Origin: Roseateles violae
Lineage (GTDB): Bacteria; Pseudomonadota; Gammaproteobacteria; Burkholderiales; Burkholderiaceae_C
Length of the DNA: 64,000 nucleotides
Assembly: GCF_030410485.1 (NCBI RefSeq)
Contig: NZ_JAUHHC010000001.1
Coordinates: 1,054,001 to 1,118,000, forward strand
Direction of reading: 5' to 3'
Below, piece after piece: positions 12,722 through 22,515 of this stretch (position 1 is the first letter of the stretch; the number at the start of each line of letters is the position of its first letter). The position numbers and the translations under genes were made by a program. The notes beneath the pieces are model-generated. The model was not told where the DNA came from. It was given only the letters and a program-made list of their open reading frames with translations, and did not search any database.

Positions 12722-12849
12722 GCTGCGGTGCAGCTTCTCGTTTTCCCGATTGAATCCTAAGTCCTTGATTTGCTTAGAAAGCCGACGGCGATATGGGAAG
12801 CCGTCGCTGAAGAGGCGGGGCGGCGAGCGTGCCGGGCTTGCGAGCCCGG
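12722..12849 (+). other. three further hairpins in the hemE-priA spacer
   Basis: Three more perfect hairpins follow the junction: GCTGC/GCAGC around GGT (12722-12734), CGACGGC/GCCGTCG around a 10-base loop (12783-12806), and CCGGGCT/AGCCCGG around TGCG (12832-12849). None is followed by a T-run. Together with the junction upstream they make the 332-base hemE-priA gap (12631-12962) unusually structured. I find no ORF with a ribosome site in it. Confidence 0.55.
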
Positions 12850-12868
12850 GTCTGCGTTTCCCACAAAG

Positions 12869-12877
12869 TTATCCACA
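12869..12877 (+). promoter_or_regulatory. consensus DnaA box upstream of priA
   Basis: TTATCCACA, an exact match to the high-affinity DnaA box consensus, lies 86 bases before the priA start. A one-mismatch copy, TTATCCCCA, is at 12680-12688 inside the folded element. No dnaA, dnaN or AT-rich unwinding region is present, so this is not an origin. It could regulate priA or titrate DnaA; both are inference. Confidence 0.5.
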
Positions 12878-12962
12878 GAATCGGTGCGTAAGTCGCTTGG
12901 CTTTGCAAATCATGCACTTAGGCGCTGAAGCTCATGGCTTGCACGAGCAGGCGGGCTGAGCG

Positions 12963-15071
<2,109 letters not shown>

Positions 15072-15092
15072 GCGAAGCGGCGCCGGCGGCGC

Positions 15093-15335
15093 CTAGCGCC
15101 GATGGCGGCCATGGCTGGCGGCCAGGCGCTCGTTGCCCCGCTTGTAGTTGCCGGTGATGCGGGCCATCAGGCGCTGGACCTCTGCGGGCTCCGCGGATTG
15201 GACCCTGGCCATGAAGTCCAGCGCGTCCCTGCCACGTAATAGCGAAGCCAGGCGGCCGTGGTGCAAGAGCTCGACGACCTCGTTCTTGCGCTGGCGGTAG
15301 CTAAAGCCCATGTCCACGTCCGATGGCTGCTTCAT
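15093..15335 (-). CDS. small conserved basic protein (NYKRGNE motif)
   Basis: An 80-residue basic, soluble protein with no signal peptide or membrane segment. The middle reads FSYRQRKNEVVELLHHGRLASLLRG (only part conserved by eye) and the C-terminus MARITGNYKRGNERLA. I believe similar small hypothetical proteins occur in Burkholderiales, but I cannot name a domain. It starts 15 bases behind the thioesterase stop on the same strand, so the two are probably cotranscribed, and it converges on priA with a 21-base gap. The function is unknown; the high Arg/Lys content would suit nucleic-acid binding, which is speculation. Confidence 0.7.
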   Translation of the reverse strand: MKQPSDVDMGFSYRQRKNEVVELLHHGRLASLLRGRDALDFMARVQSAEPAEVQRLMARITGNYKRGNERLAASHGRHRR

Positions 15336-15350
15336 CGCCGTAGCAGCGCC

Positions 15351-15800
15351 TCAGTCCGCAACACCCGCTACCGGCACCATCGCCCGCAGATAGATCTCGC
15401 AGAACTCTTCCGGCATCCGCCGCGGCCGGCCGCTCGCAAGTTCGATGCAGACCAGCTCCCAGCGCCCGCGCAGCACGGTGACGCCGTCGGCGGCGCGGAT
15501 CAGCTGGAAGCGGCGCTCCATGGTCAGCTTGCCGTCGCTGGCGGTCAGCCAGGTGCCCAGGCGCAAGTCCTCGCCGACGAAGGTCGGCAGCAGGTACTCG
15601 TAGTCGCCGCGGCGGATGGCCATCGCGCGGTCCAGGCGCTGGTAGTCGGCCAGGCTCAGGCCCAGGGCCTCCGAATGGGCCCAGGCGACCTTCTCGCACC
15701 ATTGGACATAGACGGCGTTGTTCGTGTGGTTCAGGCCGTCGATATCGTCGGCCTGCGGGCGAACGTCCAGCGTGAACGGATTGGCATGGTCCCAGTTCAT
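15351..15800 (-). CDS. hotdog-fold acyl-CoA thioesterase
   Basis: Cytoplasmic thioesterase of the 4-hydroxybenzoyl-CoA thioesterase / YbgC-like hotdog family, 149 residues. The motif DIDGLNHTNNAVYVQWCEKVAWAHSEALG (shown only in part: DIDGLNHTNNAVYVQW, about 18-33) corresponds to the active-site region. Here Asn lies where the classic catalytic Asp of DxxGHVNN often lies, with His-Thr-Asn-Asn following, as in YneP/FadM-like variants. A later conserved segment is LTMERRFQLI. It presumably hydrolyses an acyl-CoA; the chain type cannot be read. It is divergent from the export operon, sharing a 187-base control region. Confidence 0.85.
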   Translation of the reverse strand: MNWDHANPFTLDVRPQADDIDGLNHTNNAVYVQWCEKVAWAHSEALGLSLADYQRLDRAMAIRRGDYEYLLPTFVGEDLRLGTWLTASDGKLTMERRFQLIRAADGVTVLRGRWELVCIELASGRPRRMPEEFCEIYLRAMVPVAGVAD

Positions 15801-15845
15801 GGGCGCCGATCTTATCGAGCGTCGGGGAGCGTCCGCTGCCGGCCG

Positions 15846-15929
15846 ACTGTCCGGTCACTGTCCGCGGACAGTTTCTTGTTCGCCGCCGTGGCGCCAAGTG
15901 CTTGATTCATATGGCTGGGTCCACGGACC
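15846..15929 (+). promoter_or_regulatory. palindromic upstream activator sites of the export operon
   Basis: A perfect 16-base palindrome ACTGTCCGCGGACAGT lies at 15857-15872, with a direct repeat of its half ACTGTCCG at 15846-15853. A second related palindrome, GGTCCACGGACC, lies at 15918-15929. Both share the core GTCC-NN-GGAC, with centres 59 bases apart. They sit upstream of a sigma-54 promoter, where NtrC-class activators bind. The likely activator is the response regulator at 22516, the only such gene here; this is inference. Confidence 0.65.
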
Positions 15930-15935
15930 GGACGC

Positions 15936-15951
15936 AGGCACGCTCATTGCA
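15936..15951 (+). promoter_or_regulatory. sigma-54 (-24/-12) promoter of the export operon
   Basis: AGGCACG-CTCA-TTGCA matches the sigma-54 consensus TGGCACG-N4-TTGCW at every fixed position except the first base, with exact spacing between the GG and GC elements. It lies 36 bases before the ATG of the adaptor gene and predicts a transcript starting near 15962. A sigma-54 promoter requires an NtrC-class activator, and one is encoded at the end of the same gene cluster. Confidence 0.75.
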
Positions 15952-15987
15952 ACGAAAGGCTTGTTCATCGAGCCGAAAAGAAAACCC

Positions 15988-17259
15988 ATGATCCGTGACA
16001 CCTCCGCCCAGGACCGCCTGATAGAGCCCGCCCCCGGCCGCCGGCGCAAGCTGTTGCTGATCGGCGGCGTGGCCGCCGTCCTGGTGGCGGGCGTGCTGGC
16101 CTGGCCGGGCCTGCAGCGCATGGTCTCGACCAATGCCTCGGTCAGCGAGACGCGGCTGTCCATCGCCGAGGTCGAGCGCGGCCCCTTCGTGCGCGACGTC
16201 GCCGGCGAGGGCAAGGTCGTCGCCGCCAATGCGCCGACCCTCTACGCGGCCAATGGCGGCACGGTCACTCTGCGCGTGCATGCCGGCGACAAGGTGGCCA
16301 AGGGCCAGGTCCTGGCCGAGATCGACAGCCCCGAGCTCGCCGCGCGGCTGGCGCAGGAGCGCTCGAATGCCGAGGCGATGCGCGCCGAGCTGATGCGCGC
16401 CCAGGTCGAGGCGCGGCAGCAGAACGCGGCGCTGCAGCGCGACTGGGAGAACGCGACCATCGATCTGAAGACCGCGCAGAACGATCTGGATCGCCAGACC
16501 CAGGCCTTCAAGGCCGGCGCCGCCGCCAGCATGCAGGTCGACCATGCGCGCGACACGCTGGAAAAGGCGCGCCTGACCCTGGCCCATGCCAATGCGGGCC
16601 GCGGCCTGAAGGAGGATGCGCTGAAGTTCGAAGTGCAGTCCAAGCAGGCGGCGCTGGAACGCCAGCAAAGCCTGGTCAAGGACCTGCAGCGCCAGGTCGC
16701 CGAGCTGCAGCTGCGTTCGCCGGTCGAGGGCCAGGTCGGCCAGCTGCTGGTGGCCGAGCGCGCCACGGTGGCCAAGGACGCGCAGCTGCTGACGGTGATC
16801 GATCTGTCGGCGCTGGAGGTGCAGATGCAGGTGGCCGAGAGCTTCGCCCGCGATCTGGCGATCGGCATGCCGGGCGAGATCAGCGGCGGCGGCCGTGCCT
16901 GGCGCGGTCTGATCAGCAGCGTCTCGCCCGAGGTCGTCAATGGCGAGGTCGCGGCGCGCCTGCGCTTCGATGGCGAGCCGCCCGACCAGCTGCGCCAGAA
17001 CCAGCGCCTGTCGGTGCGCGTGCTGCTGGACCGCCGCGACAACGTGCTGACCGTGCGCCGCGGCGGCTTTGCCGACGAGGGCGGCGGCGCGCATGCCTAT
17101 GTGCTGCGCGAGGGCATGGCCGAGCGGGTGCCGGTGCGCCTGGGCGCGCGCAGCCTGGACAAGATAGAGGTGCTCGATGGCCTGAAGCCCGGCGACAAGG
17201 TGATCGTTTCCGGCGCCGAGGCCTTCAACGGCGCGCCGCGCGTCGCGATCAGCCGCTGA
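15988..17259 (+). CDS. HlyD-type periplasmic adaptor of an ABC exporter
   Basis: Membrane-fusion (periplasmic adaptor) protein of 423 residues that would bridge the inner-membrane ABC permeases and the TolC-like outer membrane protein encoded downstream. It has an N-terminal membrane anchor (about 20-42), a barrel-sandwich lipoyl half-motif (GGTVTLRVHAGDKVAKGQVLAEID, cited in part: HAGDKVAKGQVLAEID), a long helical hairpin rich in Gln and Ala (about 115-245), the second lipoyl half (LRSPVEGQVGQLLV) and beta-barrel domains to the end. ATG 15988 gives the natural N-terminus; longer frames overlap the divergent control region. First gene of the operon, behind the sigma-54 promoter. Confidence 0.9.
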   Translation: MIRDTSAQDRLIEPAPGRRRKLLLIGGVAAVLVAGVLAWPGLQRMVSTNASVSETRLSIAEVERGPFVRDVAGEGKVVAANAPTLYAANGGTVTLRVHAGDKVAKGQVLAEIDSPELAARLAQERSNAEAMRAELMRAQVEARQQNAALQRDWENATIDLKTAQNDLDRQTQAFKAGAAASMQVDHARDTLEKARLTLAHANAGRGLKEDALKFEVQSKQAALERQQSLVKDLQRQVAELQLRSPVEGQVGQLLVAERATVAKDAQLLTVIDLSALEVQMQVAESFARDLAIGMPGEISGGGRAWRGLISSVSPEVVNGEVAARLRFDGEPPDQLRQNQRLSVRVLLDRRDNVLTVRRGGFADEGGGAHAYVLREGMAERVPVRLGARSLDKIEVLDGLKPGDKVIVSGAEAFNGAPRVAISR

Positions 17260-17279
17260 TGAGGAAGCAGGAGAACACG

Positions 17280-17717
17280 ATGCGCCGTTTCGCCACCGCC
17301 ATTTTTCTGAGCCTCGCCGCATGGACCGCCCATGCGGCCGAGACCGCCGTCACGCTGCCCCCCGAGCTGGAGCGCGTGCTGCGCGATTACGAGAGCGCCT
17401 GGCAGCGCAAGGACACGGCGGCGCTGGCGGCGCTGTTCGCCGTCGATGGCATGGCCTTGCCCAATGGCGATCGGCCGGCGCGCGGCGCCGCCGCGATCGC
17501 CGCCGCCTATGCGAAGAACGCGGGCACGCCGCTGGCGCTGCGCGCGCTGAGCTTCTCGGCCGCGGGCGACATGGCCTATATCGTCGGCGGCTTCGCGTCG
17601 GCCGCGGGCCGGCCGGACTTCGGCAAGTTCGTGCTGGTGCTCCAGCGCGCGAGCGAGGGCGGCCGCTGGCTGATCGCCGCCGACATCGACAACATGAACG
17701 CGCTGCCGCCGCGCTAA
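17280..17717 (+). CDS. secreted NTF2-like (DUF4440/SnoaL-type) protein
   Basis: Small exported protein of 145 residues: a signal peptide (1-19, ending THAAE) is followed by an NTF2-like domain recognised from LERVLRDYESAWQRKDTAAL, FAVDGMALPNGDRPARGAAAI and a C-terminal strand ending WLIAADIDNMN. Such domains bind small molecules or act as inert scaffolds; no catalytic residues can be assigned. ATG 17280 is preferred over ATG 17259 because AGGAG lies 7-8 bases before it and it starts directly at the signal peptide. It lies between the adaptor and the ATPase of the exporter, so it may be a periplasmic partner or cargo-binding protein; this is inference. Confidence 0.8.
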   Translation: MRRFATAIFLSLAAWTAHAAETAVTLPPELERVLRDYESAWQRKDTAALAALFAVDGMALPNGDRPARGAAAIAAAYAKNAGTPLALRALSFSAAGDMAYIVGGFASAAGRPDFGKFVLVLQRASEGGRWLIAADIDNMNALPPR

Positions 17718-17746
17718 GAAGACACCACGAATCCAAGGAGCAAGCG

Positions 17747-18472
17747 ATGCTGAAAATGAACGCCCTGTCCAAGGTCTACCGCACCGAGATGGTCGAGACC
17801 TATGCGCTGCGCAACTTCAATCTGCAGGTCAAGGAAGGCGAGTTCGTCGCCGTCACGGGCCCCTCGGGCTCGGGCAAGACGACCTTTCTGACCATCGCCG
17901 GCCTGCTGGAGGCCTTTTCGGGCGGCACTTACGAGCTCGACGGCGTCGACGTCAGCCGCATGAACGACACCCAGCGTTCGCGCATCCGCAACGAGAAGAT
18001 CGGCTTCATCTTCCAGGCCTTCAATCTGATCCCGGACCTGAACGTGCTCGACAACATCGAGGTGCCGCTGCGCTACCGCGGCATGGGCGCGGCCGAGCGC
18101 AAGAAGCGCGCCGCCGATGCGCTGGCCCGCGTCGGCCTGTCGGCGCGCGCCAAGCATTACCCGGCCGAACTCTCGGGCGGCCAGCAGCAGCGCGTGGCGA
18201 TCGCCCGCGCGCTGGCCGGCGAGCCGCGCCTGCTGCTCGCCGACGAGCCGACCGGCAATCTGGACAGCTCGATGGCGCGCAGCGTGATGGACCTGCTGGA
18301 AGAGCTGCACCGCGACGGCGCCACCATCGTGATGGTCACCCACGACCCGCAGCTGGCCGCGCGCGCGCAGCGCAATGTCCATGTGATCGACGGCCAGGTC
18401 GTCGACATCGCCGCCGAGCTGCACCTGGACCCCGGCCTGCTGCGCCAGGCCTCGCCTGCCACCCAGGGCTGA
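17747..18472 (+). CDS. ABC transporter ATP-binding protein (MacB/LolD type)
   Basis: Cytoplasmic ATPase that drives the export complex, 241 residues. It shows Walker A GPSGSGKTTF (about 40-49), Q-loop FQAFNLIPDLNVLDNI, the signature LSGGQQQR, Walker B LLLADEPTGNLD and the switch His in VTHDPQLA. The MacB/LolD subfamily is indicated by the LDNIEVPLRYRG and DEPTGNLDS patterns; partners in that subfamily are FtsX-like permeases, which are present downstream. AAGGAG 6 bases before ATG fixes the start. Confidence 0.93.
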   Translation: MLKMNALSKVYRTEMVETYALRNFNLQVKEGEFVAVTGPSGSGKTTFLTIAGLLEAFSGGTYELDGVDVSRMNDTQRSRIRNEKIGFIFQAFNLIPDLNVLDNIEVPLRYRGMGAAERKKRAADALARVGLSARAKHYPAELSGGQQQRVAIARALAGEPRLLLADEPTGNLDSSMARSVMDLLEELHRDGATIVMVTHDPQLAARAQRNVHVIDGQVVDIAAELHLDPGLLRQASPATQG

Positions 18473-18479
18473 GACGACG

Positions 18480-19790
18480 ATGCCGTTTCGTCCTGGTCTT
18501 CTCCTTCTCGCGGCGCTGCTCGGCATGGCGCCGGCGCTGGCCGCGGCCGAGGATCTGCTGCAGATCTATGCGCAGGCGCGCGCGGTCGACCCGCTCTTGG
18601 CCAGCGCCGATGCGCAGCGCGGCATCCAGCGCGAGCTCAGCGTACAGGCGCGCGCCGGCCTGCTGCCGCAATGGTCGCTGAACGCGGTCGACAGCCGGAC
18701 CCAGCAGGAAGGCACGCGGCTGCAGCAGTACTCGAGCAATATCAGCCAGGTGCTGCTGGACCTGGGCCAGCTGCGCAACTGGGACGCGGCCAAGACTCAG
18801 CTGTCGGCGCAGGACGCCGCCGTGCGCGCGGCCGAGCAGGAGCTCTGCGCGCGCGTCGCGGTCGTCTATTTCGGCGTGCTCTCGGCCCAGGCCAGCCTGG
18901 CAACGACGATCGCCAACGAGGGTGCCTTTGCGCAGCAGGTGCAGCAGGCGCAGGCACGCTTCGATGCCGGCCTGTCGGCGGCGGTCGACGTCGACCAGGC
19001 GCGCGCCTATCACGAGCTGGCGCGCGGCGCGACCGTGCAGGCGCGCCAGGTGCTGGCCGATGCGCGCGAGGCGCTGGTGCAGATCACCGGCCAGATGCCC
19101 GGCGCGCTCAAGCCCCTGGCCGATGAGCTGCCGGCGCTGCCGCCGCAGCCGCAGCAGCCCGAGGCCTGGATCGCCCAGGCGCTGCAGGCCAATCCGCAGC
19201 TGCAGGCGCAGCGCCTGAATCTGGACGCCAGCGAGCAGCGCATCGGCGCCGCGCGCGCCGCCCACTGGCCGACCCTGGTCGCCGGCGTCGACAGCGCCAA
19301 TCTGCGCGGCTATGGCGTCGCCCCGCAGGACTACGGCCGTACCAACACGCAGCTGGCGCTGCGCCTGAACATTCCCATCTTTGCCGGCGGCGCGACCGAA
19401 TCGCAGGTGCGCCAGGCCGCCTATCAGCGCGACCTGTCGCGCGAGCAGCTGGAGCTCGGCCGCCGCGCGCTGGTGCGCGAAACGCAGGCGCAGTACCAGG
19501 CAGTGCAGGCCGGCGTCGCGCTGATGCAGAGCACGCGCGCGGCCGTCGCCGCCAGCCAACAGATGCTGGCCTCGACGCGCGCCGGCCAGCCGCTGGGCAC
19601 GCGCACGATGACCGATCTGCTGCTGGCGATCCAGACGCTGGCGAATGCGCAGAACGCCTACGAACAGGCGCGCCATCGCTATGTGCTGGCCAAGCTGCTG
19701 CTGCAGCAGGCGGCCGGCGGCCTCAACGAGGCCGAGCTGGCGGCCGTCAACCAATTGCTCGTGGCGGCCAAACCCGCGGAGGACTCCTGA
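18480..19790 (+). CDS. TolC-family outer membrane efflux protein
   Basis: Outer membrane factor, 436 residues, that would form the exit duct for the ABC exporter. A signal peptide (about 1-22, ending ALAAAE) is followed by two homologous halves with long Gln/Ala-rich helices, a family feature (ARFDAGLSAAVDVDQARAY in the first half, RAGQPLGTRTMTDLLLAIQT in the second). The 'RFDAGLS' and 'RAGQPLGTRT' segments are the conserved TolC repeat turns. It begins 7 bases behind the ATPase gene and its stop overlaps the next start by one base (TGATG). Confidence 0.9.
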   Translation: MPFRPGLLLLAALLGMAPALAAAEDLLQIYAQARAVDPLLASADAQRGIQRELSVQARAGLLPQWSLNAVDSRTQQEGTRLQQYSSNISQVLLDLGQLRNWDAAKTQLSAQDAAVRAAEQELCARVAVVYFGVLSAQASLATTIANEGAFAQQVQQAQARFDAGLSAAVDVDQARAYHELARGATVQARQVLADAREALVQITGQMPGALKPLADELPALPPQPQQPEAWIAQALQANPQLQAQRLNLDASEQRIGAARAAHWPTLVAGVDSANLRGYGVAPQDYGRTNTQLALRLNIPIFAGGATESQVRQAAYQRDLSREQLELGRRALVRETQAQYQAVQAGVALMQSTRAAVAASQQMLASTRAGQPLGTRTMTDLLLAIQTLANAQNAYEQARHRYVLAKLLLQQAAGGLNEAELAAVNQLLVAAKPAEDS

Positions 19791-21109
19791 TGAAGATGCT
19801 GGGCTATTACCTCGAACTGGGCTTTCGCAGCTTCAGGGCGGCACGCGCGCTGACGGTGCTGGTGCTGCTGTCGATCGCGATGGGCGTCGCCGCCTGCATG
19901 ACGACCTTGACCGTCTTCCATGTGCTGTCCGGCGACCCGATCCCGCACAAGAGCGACAAGCTCTTCAATGTGCAGCTCGATGCGCAGCGCCTGCGCGACC
20001 TGGAGCCCGGCGGCGAGCCCGATCTGCAGCTGACCCGTTTCGATGCCGAGGCCCTGCTGCGCGACAAGCGCGGCGTGCACCAGGTGGTGATGACGGGCGG
20101 CAATATCGCCGTCGATCCGGCCGGCTCGGGCAAGGCCGAGATGCGGCCCTTCTTCTCGCGCTCGCGCTACACCAGCGCCGACTTCTTCCCGATGTTCGAG
20201 CCGAAGTTCCTCTATGGCAGCGGCTGGTCCGGCGCCGACGACGAGGCCAAGGCGCGCGTGGCGGTGATCTCCAAGGAGCTCAACGACAAGCTCTTCGACG
20301 GCGCCGATTCGCGCGGCAAGACGCTGCGCCTGCGCGACAAGGACCTGACCATCGTCGGCGTGCTCGACGACTGGCGTCCGGCTCCGCATTATTTCGACCT
20401 GACCCTGGGCGCCTATGCCAAGCCGGCCGAGATCTACCTGCCGATCCAGACCTCGCTGGAGCTGAAGTTCGGCCGCAGCGGCAATATGAACTGCTTCGGC
20501 GACGCCACCGGCCAGGACGTGCTGGGGCCCAACGTGCCCTGCACCTGGCTGCAGTACTGGGTGCAGCTGGACACGCCGCAGCAGCAGGCCGCCTACCGCG
20601 ATTACCTGGTGCAGTATTCGGCCCAGCAGAAGGCGGCCGGCCGCTTCGAGCGCCCGCCCAACCCGCGCCTGCGGCCGGTGATGGAATGGCTGGCGGTGCG
20701 CAAGGCCGTGCCCAGCGACATCCGCCTGCAGGCCTGGCTGGCCTTCGGCTTCCTGCTGGTCTGCCTGACCAATGCGGTGGGCCTGCTGCTGGCCAAATGC
20801 CTGCGCCGCTCGGGCGAGATCGGCGTGCGCCGCGCCCTGGGCGCCTCGCGCGGCGCGATCTTCCAGCAGTTCCTGGTCGAGGCCGGCGGCCTGGGCCTGG
20901 CCGGCGGCGCGCTGGGCCTGCTGCTGACCTGCTGCGGCCTGTGGATCGTGCGCCAGAACCCCAGCCCCTACGCGGCGCTGGCCCAGCTCGACTGGGCCAT
21001 GTTCGGCACGACCTTCGGCCTGGCCATCGCCGCCAGCTTGGCCGCCGGCCTGCTGCCCGCCTGGCGTGCCTGCCAGATCACGCCCGCCCTCCAGCTCAAG
21101 GTGCAATGA
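19790..21109 (+). CDS. FtsX/MacB-type ABC permease 1
   Basis: Inner-membrane permease with MacB periplasmic core and FtsX domain, 439 residues. One N-terminal transmembrane segment (about 18-42) is followed by a large periplasmic domain (about 50-305) and three C-terminal transmembrane helices (about 315-335, 365-390, 405-425) with the FtsX-type cytoplasmic loop RSGEIGVRRALGASRGAIFQQF. It overlaps tolC by one base. It pairs with the second permease, so the complex is likely a heterodimer, unlike MacB itself, which is a homodimer fused to its ATPase. Confidence 0.9.
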   Translation: MKMLGYYLELGFRSFRAARALTVLVLLSIAMGVAACMTTLTVFHVLSGDPIPHKSDKLFNVQLDAQRLRDLEPGGEPDLQLTRFDAEALLRDKRGVHQVVMTGGNIAVDPAGSGKAEMRPFFSRSRYTSADFFPMFEPKFLYGSGWSGADDEAKARVAVISKELNDKLFDGADSRGKTLRLRDKDLTIVGVLDDWRPAPHYFDLTLGAYAKPAEIYLPIQTSLELKFGRSGNMNCFGDATGQDVLGPNVPCTWLQYWVQLDTPQQQAAYRDYLVQYSAQQKAAGRFERPPNPRLRPVMEWLAVRKAVPSDIRLQAWLAFGFLLVCLTNAVGLLLAKCLRRSGEIGVRRALGASRGAIFQQFLVEAGGLGLAGGALGLLLTCCGLWIVRQNPSPYAALAQLDWAMFGTTFGLAIAASLAAGLLPAWRACQITPALQLKVQ

Positions 21110-21111
21110 GA

Positions 21112-21203
21112 TGACCCACCCCCGAAGCGCTTCGCGCCTCCCCCTCAAGGGGGCGCACCCGGTGGCCCGGCAAAGCCGGATCCACGGGTGCCGCTCGGCC
21201 TGC
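21112..21203. repeat. Comamonadaceae-type intergenic repeat, copy A
   Basis: Element beginning TGACCCACCCCCGAAGCGC, with a central palindrome CCCCCTCAAGGGGGCG and the block GGCCCGGCAAAGCCGG. It sits between the two permease genes of the operon, starting 2 bases behind the stop of the first. It aligns along most of its length with the element at 58961-59053. The right end is less well defined than in that copy. Confidence 0.75.
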
Positions 21204-21243
21204 TGCGGTCCTCGCGCCGCCTCACCTGTCAAGGATGATTGAC

Positions 21244-22467
21244 ATGGACATTCTTCCTATCCTCTCCACGCTCAAGCGCCACAAGACCGCCGCGGGCCTG
21301 ATCGTGCTGCAGATCGCGCTGACCTGCGCCATCGTCTGCAATGCGCTGTTCCTGATCAGCGAGCGCATCGCCACCATCAATGCGCCCAGCTACATGCCGG
21401 ACGAGGAGCTGATCGTCGTCGCCGCGTCCGGCATGAAGCGGGTCGAGAATCCGGAGCCGCAGACCGCCGCCGACCTGGCCGCGCTGCGCGCGATCCCCGG
21501 CGTCAAGAGCGTCAGCATCGCCAACCAGATGCCTTATGGCGAGAACTCCAACAACAGCAGCGTGCGCCTGACGCCGGACACCAATGTGCGTGCGCCGGTC
21601 AGCGCCTCGCAGTACGCGCTGTCGGAGGGCTGGCTGCAGAGCTTCGGCCTGAAGATCAAGGAGGGCCGCGACTTCGCGCCGGAGGAATATGTCTACGGCA
21701 GCGTCGTCGACACGCAGGAGGACCCCAAGGTCCCGGCCATCATCATCAACGCCCGGCTGGCGCAGCGCCTGTTCCCCAACGAATCGGCGCTGGGCAAGTC
21801 GCTGTATGTCTACGGCAAGCAGCCGCAGCGCGTGGTCGGCGTGGTGGAGGAGCTGATACCGCCCTATCCCCGCGCCGGCAGCGACGACCGCTTCGGCATG
21901 GTGCTGCCCATCCGCCCCAGCTACCGCGGCGGCTATTACATGATCCGCTGCGAGCCGGCCCAGCGCGAGGCGGTGCTGAAGGCGGCCGTCGAGGCGCTGG
22001 ATGCTGGCAGCCAGGGCATCAAGCGGGTGGTGCGCTACCAGAAGCTGTTCAGCGAGATGCGCACGAGCTACTACCAGCAGGACCGCTCCATGGTCTGGCT
22101 GCTCGGTGGCGTCTGCCTCGGCCTGCTGATCGTCACCGCCTTCGGCATCGTCGGCCTGGCCAGCTTCTGGGTGCAGCAGCGCACGCGCATGATCGGCACG
22201 CGGCGTGCGCTGGGCGCCACCCAGGGCCAGATCCTGCGCTATTTCCAGACCGAGAACTTCATGCTCTCGACCCTGGGCATCGCCCTGGGCATGCTGGCCG
22301 CCTATGGCATCAGCCTGCTGCTGATGCGCCATTACGAGCTGCCGCGCCTGCCCTGGTTCTATCTGCCGCTGGGCGCGCTGATCCTCTGGTCGCTGGGCCA
22401 GCTGGCCGTCTGGGCGCCGGCGCGGCGCGCCGCGGCACTGCCGCCGGTGGCGGCGCTGCGAAGCTGA
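21244..22467 (+). CDS. FtsX/MacB-type ABC permease 2
   Basis: Second permease of the exporter, 407 residues, with the same layout as the first: an N-terminal helix (about 15-38), a MacB-like periplasmic domain, and C-terminal helices with the FtsX loop VQQRTRMIGTRRALGATQGQ. It lacks long insertions. ATG 21244 is preferred over 21235 because AAGGA ends 8 bases before it. It is separated from the first permease by the repeat element, so the operon continues through that repeat. The two permeases are clearly distinct in sequence, not a recent duplication. Confidence 0.9.
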   Translation: MDILPILSTLKRHKTAAGLIVLQIALTCAIVCNALFLISERIATINAPSYMPDEELIVVAASGMKRVENPEPQTAADLAALRAIPGVKSVSIANQMPYGENSNNSSVRLTPDTNVRAPVSASQYALSEGWLQSFGLKIKEGRDFAPEEYVYGSVVDTQEDPKVPAIIINARLAQRLFPNESALGKSLYVYGKQPQRVVGVVEELIPPYPRAGSDDRFGMVLPIRPSYRGGYYMIRCEPAQREAVLKAAVEALDAGSQGIKRVVRYQKLFSEMRTSYYQQDRSMVWLLGGVCLGLLIVTAFGIVGLASFWVQQRTRMIGTRRALGATQGQILRYFQTENFMLSTLGIALGMLAAYGISLLLMRHYELPRLPWFYLPLGALILWSLGQLAVWAPARRAAALPPVAALRS

Positions 22468-22515
22468 GTCTGCCCTTGGTTTTTTTCTGAAGATGCCGCG
22501 CCACAATCGGTCCCC

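Noticed and set aside
12631-12962. Replication origin, suggested by DnaA boxes
   Set aside because: Only one consensus box and one near-match, no dnaA/dnaN genes and no AT-rich unwinding region.
15888-15902. TGGCGCCAAGTGC as an alternative sigma-54 promoter
   Set aside because: The spacing between the GG and GC elements is one or more bases too short; the match at 15936-15951 is much better.
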